Assembly (NCBI GenBank): GCA_030602265.1
Contig: JAUWAB010000017.1
Location: 1-63,025, forward strand
Length of the DNA: 63,025 nt
Source: Prolixibacteraceae bacterium
Lineage (GTDB): Bacteria; Bacteroidota; Bacteroidia; Bacteroidales; Prolixibacteraceae
Direction of reading: 5' to 3'
A program made the position numbers and the translations under genes. The first letter of the stretch is position 1. Each line of letters opens with the position of its first letter. Under the pieces are notes generated by a model. It saw nothing but the letters and a program-made list of their open reading frames with translations, had not been told where the DNA came from and ran no database searches. Shown here piece by piece: positions 18,205 through 26,756 of the stretch.

Positions 18205-18630
18205 TTAACTCTTTTCCTTTTTAAAATCACCAGGATTTACAATCGGTAATATGGTATTGTGCAGAAAGGTTCCTTTATAATGCGAATACATTATTCCTCT
18301 GATAGTGGATAACGATACAGAGTTAATAGTGGTATTAAAGAACTCTGGTATTTCAAATTCTTCTGAATCTCTTTTCCGAAATTCATCTAGATTTTCCACC
18401 AAAAAAATGAAGTTCACTTTTACTGTGCTACATATAAAATTATCATCATCAAGCTTGACAGTAATCGCAGGTGTGACAATAATGGTATTCTCCTTTCCAA
18501 TTATCCTTTGCTGAAGGTTTATATCCATGTTGAATTTACATTCAACTGGCAATTGTTTTTCAGGATGTTTGATGCTTATTTCAGCAATCTCAATCCCTCT
18601 AAGTTGAAAATTTATAGTTTGGTGTGCCAT
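18205..18630 (-). CDS. SecB-like chaperone of a toxin-antitoxin-chaperone module
   Basis: 141 residues, cytoplasmic. The C-terminal half resembles SecB: LSTIRGIMYSHYKGTFLHNT followed by ILPIVNP matches the SecB pattern R..I.....GTF....L.PVNF, and the N-terminus (INFQLRGIEIAEISI) matches the first SecB strands. In toxin-antitoxin-chaperone (TAC) systems, such as Rv1955-Rv1957 of Mycobacterium tuberculosis, a SecB-like chaperone protects an HTH antitoxin through its C-terminal extension. Here the gene follows the HTH gene by 10 nt on the same strand. I infer a dedicated chaperone rather than the general export SecB. Confidence 0.7.
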   Translation of the reverse strand: MAHQTINFQLRGIEIAEISIKHPEKQLPVECKFNMDINLQQRIIGKENTIIVTPAITVKLDDDNFICSTVKVNFIFLVENLDEFRKRDSEEFEIPEFFNTTINSVSLSTIRGIMYSHYKGTFLHNTILPIVNPGDFKKEKS

Positions 18631-18640
18631 TCTTACTAAT

Positions 18641-19063
18641 CTAACAATATGCTTGTTTTGTTCCCTTAACTGAAAAAGATGGATTGTTTATAGTTGTCGA
18701 GGGGATGCAATCGTCAAGCTTAGTGCTAACAATCACAGAAGGAATCTGAACATGGTAATGTACAATCTGTGGTTCTTTTTTCGACTGAATATTAAGCAAT
18801 GAAATACCTAAAACTTCTTCAATGTCGCTTAACGTGTCGGAAGTAAAATTATGTGTTCCGCTTAACCACTTCGTAATAACAGATGGATTTTGCTCCAATG
18901 CTTCCGCCAACTCCTTGTTACGCCAGCCTTTTGCATTCATGCCGTCTTTAATTTTTGCGGCAAGTAACATTCGGTTGTCGGTTCTCCTTTGTTCTCGTGG
19001 GGTAATTCCTGCGAATATTTCACTTAAAATATCGCTGGTGTATTGGTCTGCTTTTTTATTCAT
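18641..19063 (-). CDS. HTH antitoxin-like protein with C-terminal extension
   Basis: 140 residues from the ATG at 19063; the frame is open upstream, but this ATG overlaps the end of the preceding gene in the usual coupled way. Residues about 30-85 form an XRE-type helix-turn-helix (MNAKGWRNKELAEALEQNPS, ITKWLSGTHNFTSDTL). About 45 residues follow, rich in Val, Ile, Thr and Ser (HYHVQIPSVIVSTKLDD..), which could be the chaperone-addiction segment seen in TAC antitoxins. It should repress its own operon. Its partners are a stop-interrupted gene upstream and a SecB-like gene downstream. Confidence 0.75.
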   Translation of the reverse strand: MNKKADQYTSDILSEIFAGITPREQRRTDNRMLLAAKIKDGMNAKGWRNKELAEALEQNPSVITKWLSGTHNFTSDTLSDIEEVLGISLLNIQSKKEPQIVHYHVQIPSVIVSTKLDDCIPSTTINNPSFSVKGTKQAYC

Positions 19064-19550
19064 AATCGTTAAATTCAAGGTTGCCAAAAATTTCTGTTCC
19101 GTCTTCCGAAAACTGAATTTCTTTGTTCCTTATACGTTTTGAGATTTGTTCTGATATTTCCCTTAGTAAATAATTCTCTTCTGTTAGTTTGTCGTCTTCC
19201 TGAAATGCTCTAAGATTCTTCGGTTTATGGCCACCGCCGCCAAGTATTAATAGTGAATTGCCAAACCTTATACAATAAAGCCTTAAATTGCTGTCTGGCA
19301 GGTCGAACAGTGCGCAAATCCCATCACCGGGCTTACCTTCGTCGTGCTTGAAATATTGCTTTCGTGCTCCTGTTGCATGGTTTATTGCTCTTAATCGTTT
19401 ATTTATATCAAATATTTCACTTTTAAATGAATTAGAGTTCTCTTTTATGAAACGTTAAAACAGTGTTTGTTGTTCATTTTCTAAGTAAATAGAATATATT
19501 ACTGCATGATAACCAGAGGATTGTGATAGTTGTACAATTTTAAAGTTCAT
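19056..19550 (-). pseudogene. Toxin-position gene interrupted by one in-frame stop
   Basis: From ATG 19550 a single frame of 165 codons runs to TAA at 19056-19058, broken only by a TAA at 19455-19457 (codon 32). The conceptual product has a convincing C-terminal core: RAINHATGARKQYFKHDEG, KPGDGICALFDLPDSNLRLY, IRFGNSLLILGGGGHKPKN, LREISEQISKRIRNKEIQFS. This type of protein is commonly encoded just upstream of an XRE gene in Bacteroidota; I treat it as the toxin-position gene, with no activity proven. Its end overlaps the antitoxin-like start by 8 nt. The stop is either a true nonsense mutation, a sequencing error, or a recoded codon. No ATG follows the stop for restarting the core. Confidence 0.7.
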
Positions 19551-19571
19551 TAACGTGGTGTAAATGTATAA

Positions 19572-19591
19572 ATTTTACTTATAGGTAAAAT
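19572..19591. promoter_or_regulatory. Candidate operator of the TAC-like operon
   Basis: A perfect inverted repeat ATTTTAC-N6-GTAAAAT lies 22 nt upstream of the toxin-position ATG, where repressor binding would block the minus-strand promoter. Seven-bp arms with a 6-nt spacer is also the geometry I recall for the HigA site of the M. tuberculosis TAC operon, although the sequence differs. Confidence 0.45.
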
Positions 19592-20003
19592 AAAAAATTC
19601 AAATTTTTAAATAATTATTAACAATCTACCTTAAACTTTCCACTTTGCCAACTCCAACTTTTTTTTTTTGCAAATCAAAGTAAATATCATTAGTCACTAT
19701 ATTTTTTGAAATTTTGGCTTTCCCGATTATTGTTACTAAGCCCTGTTTCAAAATTTCTTTATTAACCTCTGTGTTAATTAAGTCTTGTCAGCTTAGTCGA
19801 ATGTTGAATTAATAACATATTTGTCGTTGCTTGTTTGCATCCGTTTGTAGAACAAACAAAGACATTGAAAGCAAAATTTATGTATCTTTGCAAACGCTAA
19901 GGATATTAATAGTGTACAAATTAGTCACAATTGTTACCAGTTTGTTACCCAGCATTTATAAATTCCTTATCAAGTTCTTTGTATTCAGTTTTAAATACAT
20001 ACT
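19592..20003 (+). promoter_or_regulatory. AT-rich intergenic region with candidate tmRNA promoter
   Basis: No credible gene is present. A perfect -7 element TATCTTTG lies at 19883-19890, with a TTG at 19865-19867 as a rather close -33 element. It could start a tmRNA precursor with about 105 nt of 5' leader to be trimmed. A 92-codon frame starting at 19831 crosses into the tmRNA and is not a gene. Confidence 0.35.
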
Positions 20004-20396
20004 GGGGCTGACCGGTTTTGACAGCGGGCAGAAGAGGTATGCAAGCATGTCGGGCGTTGATCGCACAGCCCGTTATCCATGGCGCTCAAAACACAACTGG
20101 CGAAAATAATTACGCTCTCGCCGCTTAACCGAATAACAGTAAGTTAGGCCTTTTCCGGTACCAGGTGCTGGAACGAGACGTCACTCCGGAGGTCACGCCT
20201 TCAGCCGTCCGGGTTCAGTGGCGCAGCAATTGAAGGATAGTCTGCAGAACGCTCCGGATTGCAGATGAAATTCAGGAGATAAGGTAATGGTCGGTGGTCC
20301 TGATCCAGCCATTACCCGAAAACCAAGTCGGGACTAAACATGTAGAAACCATATGGCTTCCTCGTTTGGACGCGGGTTCGACTCCCGCCAGCTCCA
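20004..20396 (+). ncRNA. ssrA: Transfer-messenger RNA (tmRNA)
   Basis: tmRNA rescues stalled ribosomes, tags the nascent peptide for proteolysis and works with SmpB. The 5' end GGGGCTGACCGGTTTTGACA and the 3' end GGTTCGACTCCCGCCAGCTCCA form the alanine-tRNA-like acceptor and T arms, with GGGGCTG pairing to CAGCTCC. The tag reading frame at 20099-20128 encodes GENNYALAA followed by TAA. The 3' CCA is not encoded, since CTT follows the discriminator A. Length about 393 nt, one-piece form. A strong terminator follows. Confidence 0.97.
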
Positions 20397-20420
20397 CTTT
20401 TTCACCATTCAACTAAAATA

Positions 20421-20453
20421 AAAAAAGCACTGATATTCAGTGCTTTTTTTTTT
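20421..20453 (+). terminator. Terminator of ssrA
   Basis: A stem of GCACTGA with TCAGTGC, extended by A6/T6 pairing, a 3-nt loop (TAT) and a run of ten T. It lies 25 nt after the tmRNA end. Confidence 0.9.
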
Positions 20454-20626
20454 CAGTTCATACCAGACAAAACCATATATCGCCATAACTTAGGTTAATA
20501 TATTTGGACATGAATACTTTTAGTACATTTAATATTCTCTTCTATCTTCTGTTAATTTCCTTTGTTATGCTAATCAATCAGATGTTTTTTTGCTATCTTC
20601 ACTTTTCGAAACTTTTCTTTTGAAGC

Positions 20627-22441
20627 ATGATTTTAGGACACCTGAACTTTGATACTAAACTGATATCTCTTATTGCGTCACTTGTTGTATTATCAGTCAC
20701 CGTTGTGATTGTCCTGCTCTGGCGACACAGGGATTATCCGGGGGTCAGGAGCCTTATCCTCCTGATGGTCCTGGCTATAATCTATTCTTTAGCATACATT
20801 TGTGAACTTCTTACGGACTCATTCAACATCAAAGTCTTCTGGGGTAAAATGTCCTACCTTGGCGGAGCATTCCTGCCACTCGTTTTCGCCATATTTGCTG
20901 TCAACTTTTCTCAAAGCCGGCTGAAACTGACCCGCAAAAAACTGATTTGGCTCTCTGTAATTCCCATCCTGACCATCATTTTCTCCTTCACCAATGAGTA
21001 CCACCATCTGTTCTGGACCGAAGTAACCTACTATAAAGACACCACACTGGTTGAATACCATCATGGTATAGCATTTACAGTATATTATGTATTCACACAG
21101 ATGGCCATTGTATTTGGCCTGGGAAATCTGTTCTTTGCACTGGTAAGGTTTCCACGTGCCTATATGACTCATGTGATATTCATCATAATCAGTGCATTAC
21201 TTCCGGTCCTGGCCAATCTGATGTACGTCTTCGGAGTCAACCTCGCCCCCGGATATGACCTTACGCCCATTGCTTTCAGTATTGCCGGAGTCCTGATATC
21301 TGCCGGGATTATACACCTCAGGCTGTTTGAAATCATTCCCATTGCCAGGAATACTTTAGCCGATATCTTGTCTGACGGAATTATCGTCGTCAACAGTAAA
21401 ATGATTGTAGAGGATTTTAATCCCGCAGCCAGATCTTTCCTGATTAATCCTGAAAAACTGCGTATCGGAAAACATATTGATGAGGTTGTTACTCACAGGC
21501 CTGAGTGGTTTGACAAGATTAACCGGGAAGCCAGGCACAGATTTGAGGAAGAAATCATCGTAAATAACGAACTGAGGATTTACGAGCTCATTATATCACC
21601 GCTTACTTCCGCCAATAAGACTTATTCAGGAAATCTGATTCTTTTACACGATATAACCCGTCGTAAAATGTTCGAAAAGAACCTTATTGCTGCCAATGAG
21701 AAACTGAGCCGGGAGATCGAGGTAAGGGAAAAACTGATCGATGACCTTGATTCCTTTGCGCATACCGTTGCCCATGATATTAAAGGAAACCTCGCAGCAA
21801 TCGTCACCGGACAAGACCTGCTCCGGGACCTGCTTCGCTCGGGAGAATATGAAGCCGCAGAAGAGATCAGCGGGTTAATCAGGGAATCTTCATTAAATAC
21901 CCTGCACATCACCAGGGAGTTACTTACATTGGCCACGATGGGGCAGGATAAAATCTGTGCTGAGCCTTTGGATATGAACGAAATTATCAGGGCTGCCGTA
22001 AAAAGGATAAACACCACTGTAAATCCAGGCATTTATTCGCTGGAAACTGAAGAAATTCTGCCGGTCTCAGTTGGTTATGCACCATGGTTGGAGGAAGTAT
22101 GGTTTAACTATTTGTCGAACGGAATTAAATACGGCGGAAATCCTGCCGTACTGAAGATCGGTGGTGAGCATACCACAAACGGCCATGTGCGTTATTGGAT
22201 TAAAGACAATGGCAAAGGTATCGGTGAAGAGGAAAAGGAACTACTTTTTAAAAAATTCTCCCGACTGAACCCGGAAAGGGTTAAAGGCACCGGGCTGGGC
22301 CTGTCTATAGTCGGCCGGATTATTGACAAACTTGGCGGAGAAGTCGGAGTCGAAAGTTCCGGAATTGCCGGAGAGGGAAGCCTTTTCTATTTTACCCTCC
22401 CCGTTATGGAACGTAGACAACCCGATATCCAATCATCCTGA
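20627..22441 (+). CDS. Orphan sensor histidine kinase with 7TM and PAS domains
   Basis: 604 residues. Residues about 10-235 form seven membrane helices of the histidine-kinase N-terminal 7TM type, residues about 240-345 a PAS-like sensor, then a HisKA domain with His383 (VAHDIKGNLAAI) and a HATPase domain with N box NYLSNGIKYGG, G1 DNGKGIG and G2 GTGLGLSIVG. It should autophosphorylate on His383 in response to a membrane or intracellular signal. No response regulator is encoded beside it. The only other phosphorelay protein in the window is the Hpt protein at 41037. Confidence 0.92.
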   Translation: MILGHLNFDTKLISLIASLVVLSVTVVIVLLWRHRDYPGVRSLILLMVLAIIYSLAYICELLTDSFNIKVFWGKMSYLGGAFLPLVFAIFAVNFSQSRLKLTRKKLIWLSVIPILTIIFSFTNEYHHLFWTEVTYYKDTTLVEYHHGIAFTVYYVFTQMAIVFGLGNLFFALVRFPRAYMTHVIFIIISALLPVLANLMYVFGVNLAPGYDLTPIAFSIAGVLISAGIIHLRLFEIIPIARNTLADILSDGIIVVNSKMIVEDFNPAARSFLINPEKLRIGKHIDEVVTHRPEWFDKINREARHRFEEEIIVNNELRIYELIISPLTSANKTYSGNLILLHDITRRKMFEKNLIAANEKLSREIEVREKLIDDLDSFAHTVAHDIKGNLAAIVTGQDLLRDLLRSGEYEAAEEISGLIRESSLNTLHITRELLTLATMGQDKICAEPLDMNEIIRAAVKRINTTVNPGIYSLETEEILPVSVGYAPWLEEVWFNYLSNGIKYGGNPAVLKIGGEHTTNGHVRYWIKDNGKGIGEEEKELLFKKFSRLNPERVKGTGLGLSIVGRIIDKLGGEVGVESSGIAGEGSLFYFTLPVMERRQPDIQSS

Positions 22442-22534
22442 TAACCTGCTTTTACCCCGGCTCCAGTCGGTCTGTTACGCTGATTTCAGAGCATCCTCAA
22501 TACAGAATATTCAATGTAGCTCAATACCAATCGC

Positions 22535-23143
22535 TTACTTCAGCAATTTTAAACCTTCCTGTGCAGAAGGGTCACCCGGAGACCATAACAATACCTTGTT
22601 GAAAAGCACATGTGCTTCTCGCGACTTCCCTAACCGGAGATTGGTCCAGGCCATCATGAGCATTCCATCATATCCGAACGGATAAAGGTCAATCACCTTC
22701 TGAAAGAACCTGGCCGCCTGACTGTACTCCTTTCTTTCGTAATGGATCAATCCAAGCCGGTACAGGGCAATGGTATTCCCCGGATTATTGGCCAGGATCT
22801 GGTTATAGACGGTTATCACCTCGTTCCACTCCCCCCTTGCTGCCAGCGGCAGGATCAGTCCAAACCTGGCTTCTTCACTGTAAGGAAGCAGGTTCAACGC
22901 TCTCCGGTAGTAAGTCTTTGACTCGTCAAAAGAACCCGCCTGGTAATATAACCAGCCCAGCCTGAGGTTAAATTCATAGGAATCTTCCTGATACACCTCC
23001 CGCAGTAGGGCTGACGCTTTCCTGAAATCACCTGCCTTCTCCAGCACATAGCTCTGTTCAAAGGCTTTAAGTGCCCGGTCACCATATTGCGCAGAAACCG
23101 GGAGAGCATATAAAAAAACAAGTATCAACAGCACGAATCTCAT
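22535..23143 (-). CDS. Secreted TPR protein
   Basis: 202 residues from the ATG at 23143, which overlaps the stop of the preceding gene (ATGA). There is a signal peptide (FVLLILVFLYALPVSAQ), then about four TPR units (FRKASALLREVYQEDSYEFN, AGSFDESKTYYRRALNLLPY, NTIALYRLGLIHYERKEYSQ). It is probably a periplasmic adaptor. It is the last gene of a seven-gene minus-strand cluster starting at 30254 and is translationally coupled to a TPR/beta-barrel protein, which is probably its partner. Confidence 0.8.
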   Translation of the reverse strand: MRFVLLILVFLYALPVSAQYGDRALKAFEQSYVLEKAGDFRKASALLREVYQEDSYEFNLRLGWLYYQAGSFDESKTYYRRALNLLPYSEEARFGLILPLAARGEWNEVITVYNQILANNPGNTIALYRLGLIHYERKEYSQAARFFQKVIDLYPFGYDGMLMMAWTNLRLGKSREAHVLFNKVLLWSPGDPSAQEGLKLLK

Positions 23144-24471
23144 AGATACCAATTTAAACTGATCAATAAGCTATTTTCATTGAACCTATATGGTATAACC
23201 TGATATTCAACAGGGGTGGCATACTCAAAAGTCATGCCCTCTTTTTTCATCAGCTGATAACGCAGGCTAAGTTCCAGTCGGTTGCTGAACAAGGGAAGCA
23301 GTGCTGATATCCCGTACAGACCATTTACCGTTTCCGGCATATTGTAGACCACATAACCTTCCGCTGCCGCAAAATTTCTGATCCTGCCAAGAGCCGCATG
23401 ACCGGTCAGCCATACCGGGCCGGTCCTGAAACCCAGTTTATGGTCAGTAACATACCTTATATGCTCCTCTCCTTCATCATTATGTGCCGAAATGCCCGAA
23501 ATCAAATAGATATCCGGATTCCCGGCCGGATAAAACACCAACTGTCCGCGGGCCTGAAGCTGGCGGTTATGATTTACATTTCCCCATACAAAGGAGGCTG
23601 ACGGCCGGAGCAGTTTATACTCTCGGGCAATTCCGGCCGTGAACACCCGGTCAGAGATGTCGTATACATTCCTGTTCAGGAAAGATACGCCAGCCGTATT
23701 TATGGTCATGTAATTGGAAACCGACTCTCCGGTCAACCATGTGACAGAAGCCGAAAAGCTCAATCCATTTCCGGCAATATACCTGCCCTGCAGATAATAC
23801 TGGTACTGATTCGTCCTGCTCCCCACCTGCCCGTCGGCAAGGCCGGGAATATACCTGAACATCTGAATGCGGTCGATCCCCAGATGACTAAGGCCATGAA
23901 AGGCAAACAGCCGGTCTGTTATCCGGTGATCCAAACCAACCCCTTTATATACCTGCCGCTTTAAAACATTCCGGTAGCCCAGGTAACTGTTATCTGCGGC
24001 AATGTTTTCACCCAGCAGCCTTTTATAGCCGGCATTGAAAGAGAGCATCGACTCGGTCATAACCGAATGCACACCTTTCACCGGCCTGATCTTCATCTGG
24101 TCTGTAAAATCCTGGCTGAACCCCGATGCCAGTACCCTGGCTTCATCCTGCCGGCTGCCCGAAAGCAATGCATAATAATACCAGTAGCTTACAAATTCAT
24201 CCGAACTGTTCCATTCATATGCCTTCGCCAGATGTGCCGCAGCAAGCCGGTAATTCTTCCTTTCGTAGGCTGCAATGCCTGCCCTTACCCGGAGATAAAA
24301 GAAATCAACCCCCTCCCTCAGAGAACGGTCTGCCTCAGCCAGCAGTCCCTTCCAGTCCTTTGCCAGATAAAGACTGTACGTAACTGAATCTGTTTTTTGC
24401 CAGGCAGGCTGCCCCTTAAGTGAGCCTGCCCACAGAAAAGCCGTCAGCGCAATCAGGATGATTCTGTACAT
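23140..24471 (-). CDS. TPR plus outer-membrane beta-barrel protein (YaiO-like)
   Basis: 443 residues: a signal peptide (IILIALTAFLWAGSLKGQ), an N-terminal TPR-like part (about 25-125), then alternating amphipathic strands typical of an outer-membrane barrel (QYYLQGRYIAGNGLSFSASV, RLELSLRYQLMKKEGMTFEY) and a terminal strand ENSLLISLNWYL ending in an aromatic-rich segment. The layout resembles YaiO-type outer-membrane proteins. Its 5' end overlaps the urea transporter-M23 gene by 19 nt, and its 3' end overlaps the following TPR gene, so the three are coupled. Substrate unknown. Confidence 0.7.
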   Translation of the reverse strand: MYRIILIALTAFLWAGSLKGQPAWQKTDSVTYSLYLAKDWKGLLAEADRSLREGVDFFYLRVRAGIAAYERKNYRLAAAHLAKAYEWNSSDEFVSYWYYYALLSGSRQDEARVLASGFSQDFTDQMKIRPVKGVHSVMTESMLSFNAGYKRLLGENIAADNSYLGYRNVLKRQVYKGVGLDHRITDRLFAFHGLSHLGIDRIQMFRYIPGLADGQVGSRTNQYQYYLQGRYIAGNGLSFSASVTWLTGESVSNYMTINTAGVSFLNRNVYDISDRVFTAGIAREYKLLRPSASFVWGNVNHNRQLQARGQLVFYPAGNPDIYLISGISAHNDEGEEHIRYVTDHKLGFRTGPVWLTGHAALGRIRNFAAAEGYVVYNMPETVNGLYGISALLPLFSNRLELSLRYQLMKKEGMTFEYATPVEYQVIPYRFNENSLLISLNWYL

Positions 24472-26651
24472 AATGCCTTAAATTCCATTTTATCATTCTG
24501 AAAAGAAAACTCTTTGATACCTTGGTTTGCCAGCAGTACCTCAAACCGCATATTTTGTTTACTGGTAATCCTGACCGTGGAAGTAAGCCTGGCAGAAGAA
24601 GCATAGAAATCCTCCTTCAGGTCATCATAGGAAACTTCATATTCAGGTTTCAGGTAAATGTAAAAAGGTGCTATAAAATCCTGCCAGAACAGGCTTGTCC
24701 TGTTGAACACCTTATCGGGGGGCAGCTGGTCGGTGATGGTCAGCTCTTTGTAATATCCCGTGAGTACCTTGTAAAAACAGAGATAGAAGTAATAAAGCAA
24801 TGACCTGCGGGTCCCCTGGTAGTTCAGAAAATAATGAATATGGCCATTATTGTAAAACCAGGCAGTAGCCCCGGTTGAGGCACATTCTACATAGCTGTTG
24901 TTGTATTCATCGGTTTTTACCTCAAACAAATGCCGTCCATTCAACCACACTGCATTCGAACCGGCAACTTCAAAAACCAGTTTTTTCCCCGGAAGAAAAT
25001 GAAAAGCTTCCTCGAACAGCGGATGGTTCCGGATGGCGGTAACTTTTTCGTCTTTCCGGGGAACTGAATGGGTTTCAAGCACTTGTTTTCCGTTGCGTTC
25101 GACGAGGTAATCCGACAAGGGATAGTGTATGGTTTTACTGCCTATATGGGGTGTTGACTGTAACTGAAAATGGAGATGCGGATATGGTGAACGGCCTGAG
25201 TTTCCGCAAAGTCCTATCACATCGTCCTTTCTAACTGATTCGCCCTTTTTAACCTTAATGGAACCCGGTTTAAGGTGGCTTACCTGGGAATAGAGGTATT
25301 CACTGTGTTTGATGACCACACTGTTACCCCAGTTCCTTTGTATATTATTATCCCCTACCGCATTATCGGGAATGCCATCCGTCAGGTCTGCCACAATTCC
25401 ATCGGCCGGGGCTACTACAGGCTTATCATAGCAATAATATTCCCTGGGAATAATTCCCTCGCCCCGGAACTGTTTTCCGCTGTTGCCCACCATAATCAGG
25501 TCGATGGCATGCCGCCACTCCCCACGGTGGGTATGCTCGCCATCGTAGGCCTGACTGACAGTCCATTCACCGATAACCGGAAGGCTTACCGGCAGGTAAT
25601 CAGGCGAATGGAAACGATCGGCATTGGTCTTGAGCTGATACAGGTTTTTCTCCGGACTGAACTGCTGAACAGGGGTTTCGACCAGACGGTGTCCCGGTTT
25701 CAACCTTAATTTCAATACATAAAGAAATGTAATGACCACCACATTAAACGGCAGGGCGTATAATCCCAGCTGAAACAGGGCAAATAGCTTTTGCAGGCTT
25801 AGAGTGACGAGAATGACCATCGGAAGAAGCACAATCAGCCAGAGGTATGACCAGCGTGAGGGGATGAGAAACAAACCGCCCACTGCAATACTGGTCAATA
25901 GGTAATTAAATCCTATATAACTATAACCCAACACATTGATATCTGCACCGGTTATAGAATAAAACAGCCAGGCCAGGGCAAAGCCGTACAGGGATAGAGT
26001 AAAGGCTATCCGGGAGTAAATCAGTAAGCCGGCCGCAATGAAAACGCCTGCCAGCAGGTTATACTGAAAAAATATGGCCCCCATTGAGAACAGGTAAGTG
26101 CGGATGAACGGGTTCCGGATGAATTGGTTAAACCACTCCACACCGTCGATCAACCAATTGCCGCCGATAGCAAACAGCTCATTATGAACATAAACTCCCC
26201 TGGTACTTAATCCCAGTGCCGAAAACTCACTGGAGGCCATCATGACCAGCCAGATGCCCATCAAGAACGGGACACTCAGAAAAGGGAGCCCGTACTTATA
26301 AAACACCCCCTGAATGGCAACGGTGAACAGGAATGTCAGCATGGCAGCCACAATAAGTAAAATATAAAATGTGAGCCCTGACTGAAACGCAAGTCCGAAG
26401 CCCAGTCCGACCAGCAGACTGTTATACCCGTAAAAGCCCTTGCGTATGAACCAGTTGCTGAATCCCAGCGACCGGGCAGTCAGGTTGCTTACCAGCACGG
26501 CAATTACACCAGCCGTTCCAGCCCTGAAATCAATCAGGCTGACAATCAGTAAAAACCAGGCAAAAATCCGGTTATCCGAGAAAAAAACCTGGGCATAGCT
26601 GTTCAGGAAACCTTCGGCCTGACAGGCGACATGTGGCTTGAATTGCTTCAT
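24453..26651 (-). CDS. Urea-transporter-like membrane domain fused to M23 peptidase
   Basis: 732 residues. Residues 1-315 contain about ten membrane helices with UT-family features (LIDFRAGTAGVIAVLVSNL, GFYGYNSLLVGLGFGLAF and the related second half GFALAWLFYSITGADINVLG), as in urea channels. Residues about 360-500 form an M23/LytM-type metallopeptidase with both zinc motifs intact: H381-x2-D384 (RHAID) and HLH (492-494). About 230 residues of beta-rich sequence follow. A channel tied to a cell-wall endopeptidase suggests a pore coupled to local peptidoglycan opening; that is inference. The next gene overlaps its end; the decarboxylase gene upstream is 105 nt away. Confidence 0.82.
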   Translation of the reverse strand: MKQFKPHVACQAEGFLNSYAQVFFSDNRIFAWFLLIVSLIDFRAGTAGVIAVLVSNLTARSLGFSNWFIRKGFYGYNSLLVGLGFGLAFQSGLTFYILLIVAAMLTFLFTVAIQGVFYKYGLPFLSVPFLMGIWLVMMASSEFSALGLSTRGVYVHNELFAIGGNWLIDGVEWFNQFIRNPFIRTYLFSMGAIFFQYNLLAGVFIAAGLLIYSRIAFTLSLYGFALAWLFYSITGADINVLGYSYIGFNYLLTSIAVGGLFLIPSRWSYLWLIVLLPMVILVTLSLQKLFALFQLGLYALPFNVVVITFLYVLKLRLKPGHRLVETPVQQFSPEKNLYQLKTNADRFHSPDYLPVSLPVIGEWTVSQAYDGEHTHRGEWRHAIDLIMVGNSGKQFRGEGIIPREYYCYDKPVVAPADGIVADLTDGIPDNAVGDNNIQRNWGNSVVIKHSEYLYSQVSHLKPGSIKVKKGESVRKDDVIGLCGNSGRSPYPHLHFQLQSTPHIGSKTIHYPLSDYLVERNGKQVLETHSVPRKDEKVTAIRNHPLFEEAFHFLPGKKLVFEVAGSNAVWLNGRHLFEVKTDEYNNSYVECASTGATAWFYNNGHIHYFLNYQGTRRSLLYYFYLCFYKVLTGYYKELTITDQLPPDKVFNRTSLFWQDFIAPFYIYLKPEYEVSYDDLKEDFYASSARLTSTVRITSKQNMRFEVLLANQGIKEFSFQNDKMEFKALCTESS

Positions 26652-26756
26652 AAGCGGCGGTTTCAGGATGAAATCTTTTTAGGGTACCGGGCCTGGTTAT
26701 ATTCCCGGATAGAAGACCGGTAAAATGCAACCGCAGGGTATCGGGCCCCAGCCGGA

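Noticed and set aside
19831-20109. 92-codon frame upstream of the tmRNA
   Set aside because: It overlaps the tmRNA 5' half and ends before the tag region in another phase; composition is that of AT-rich spacer DNA.
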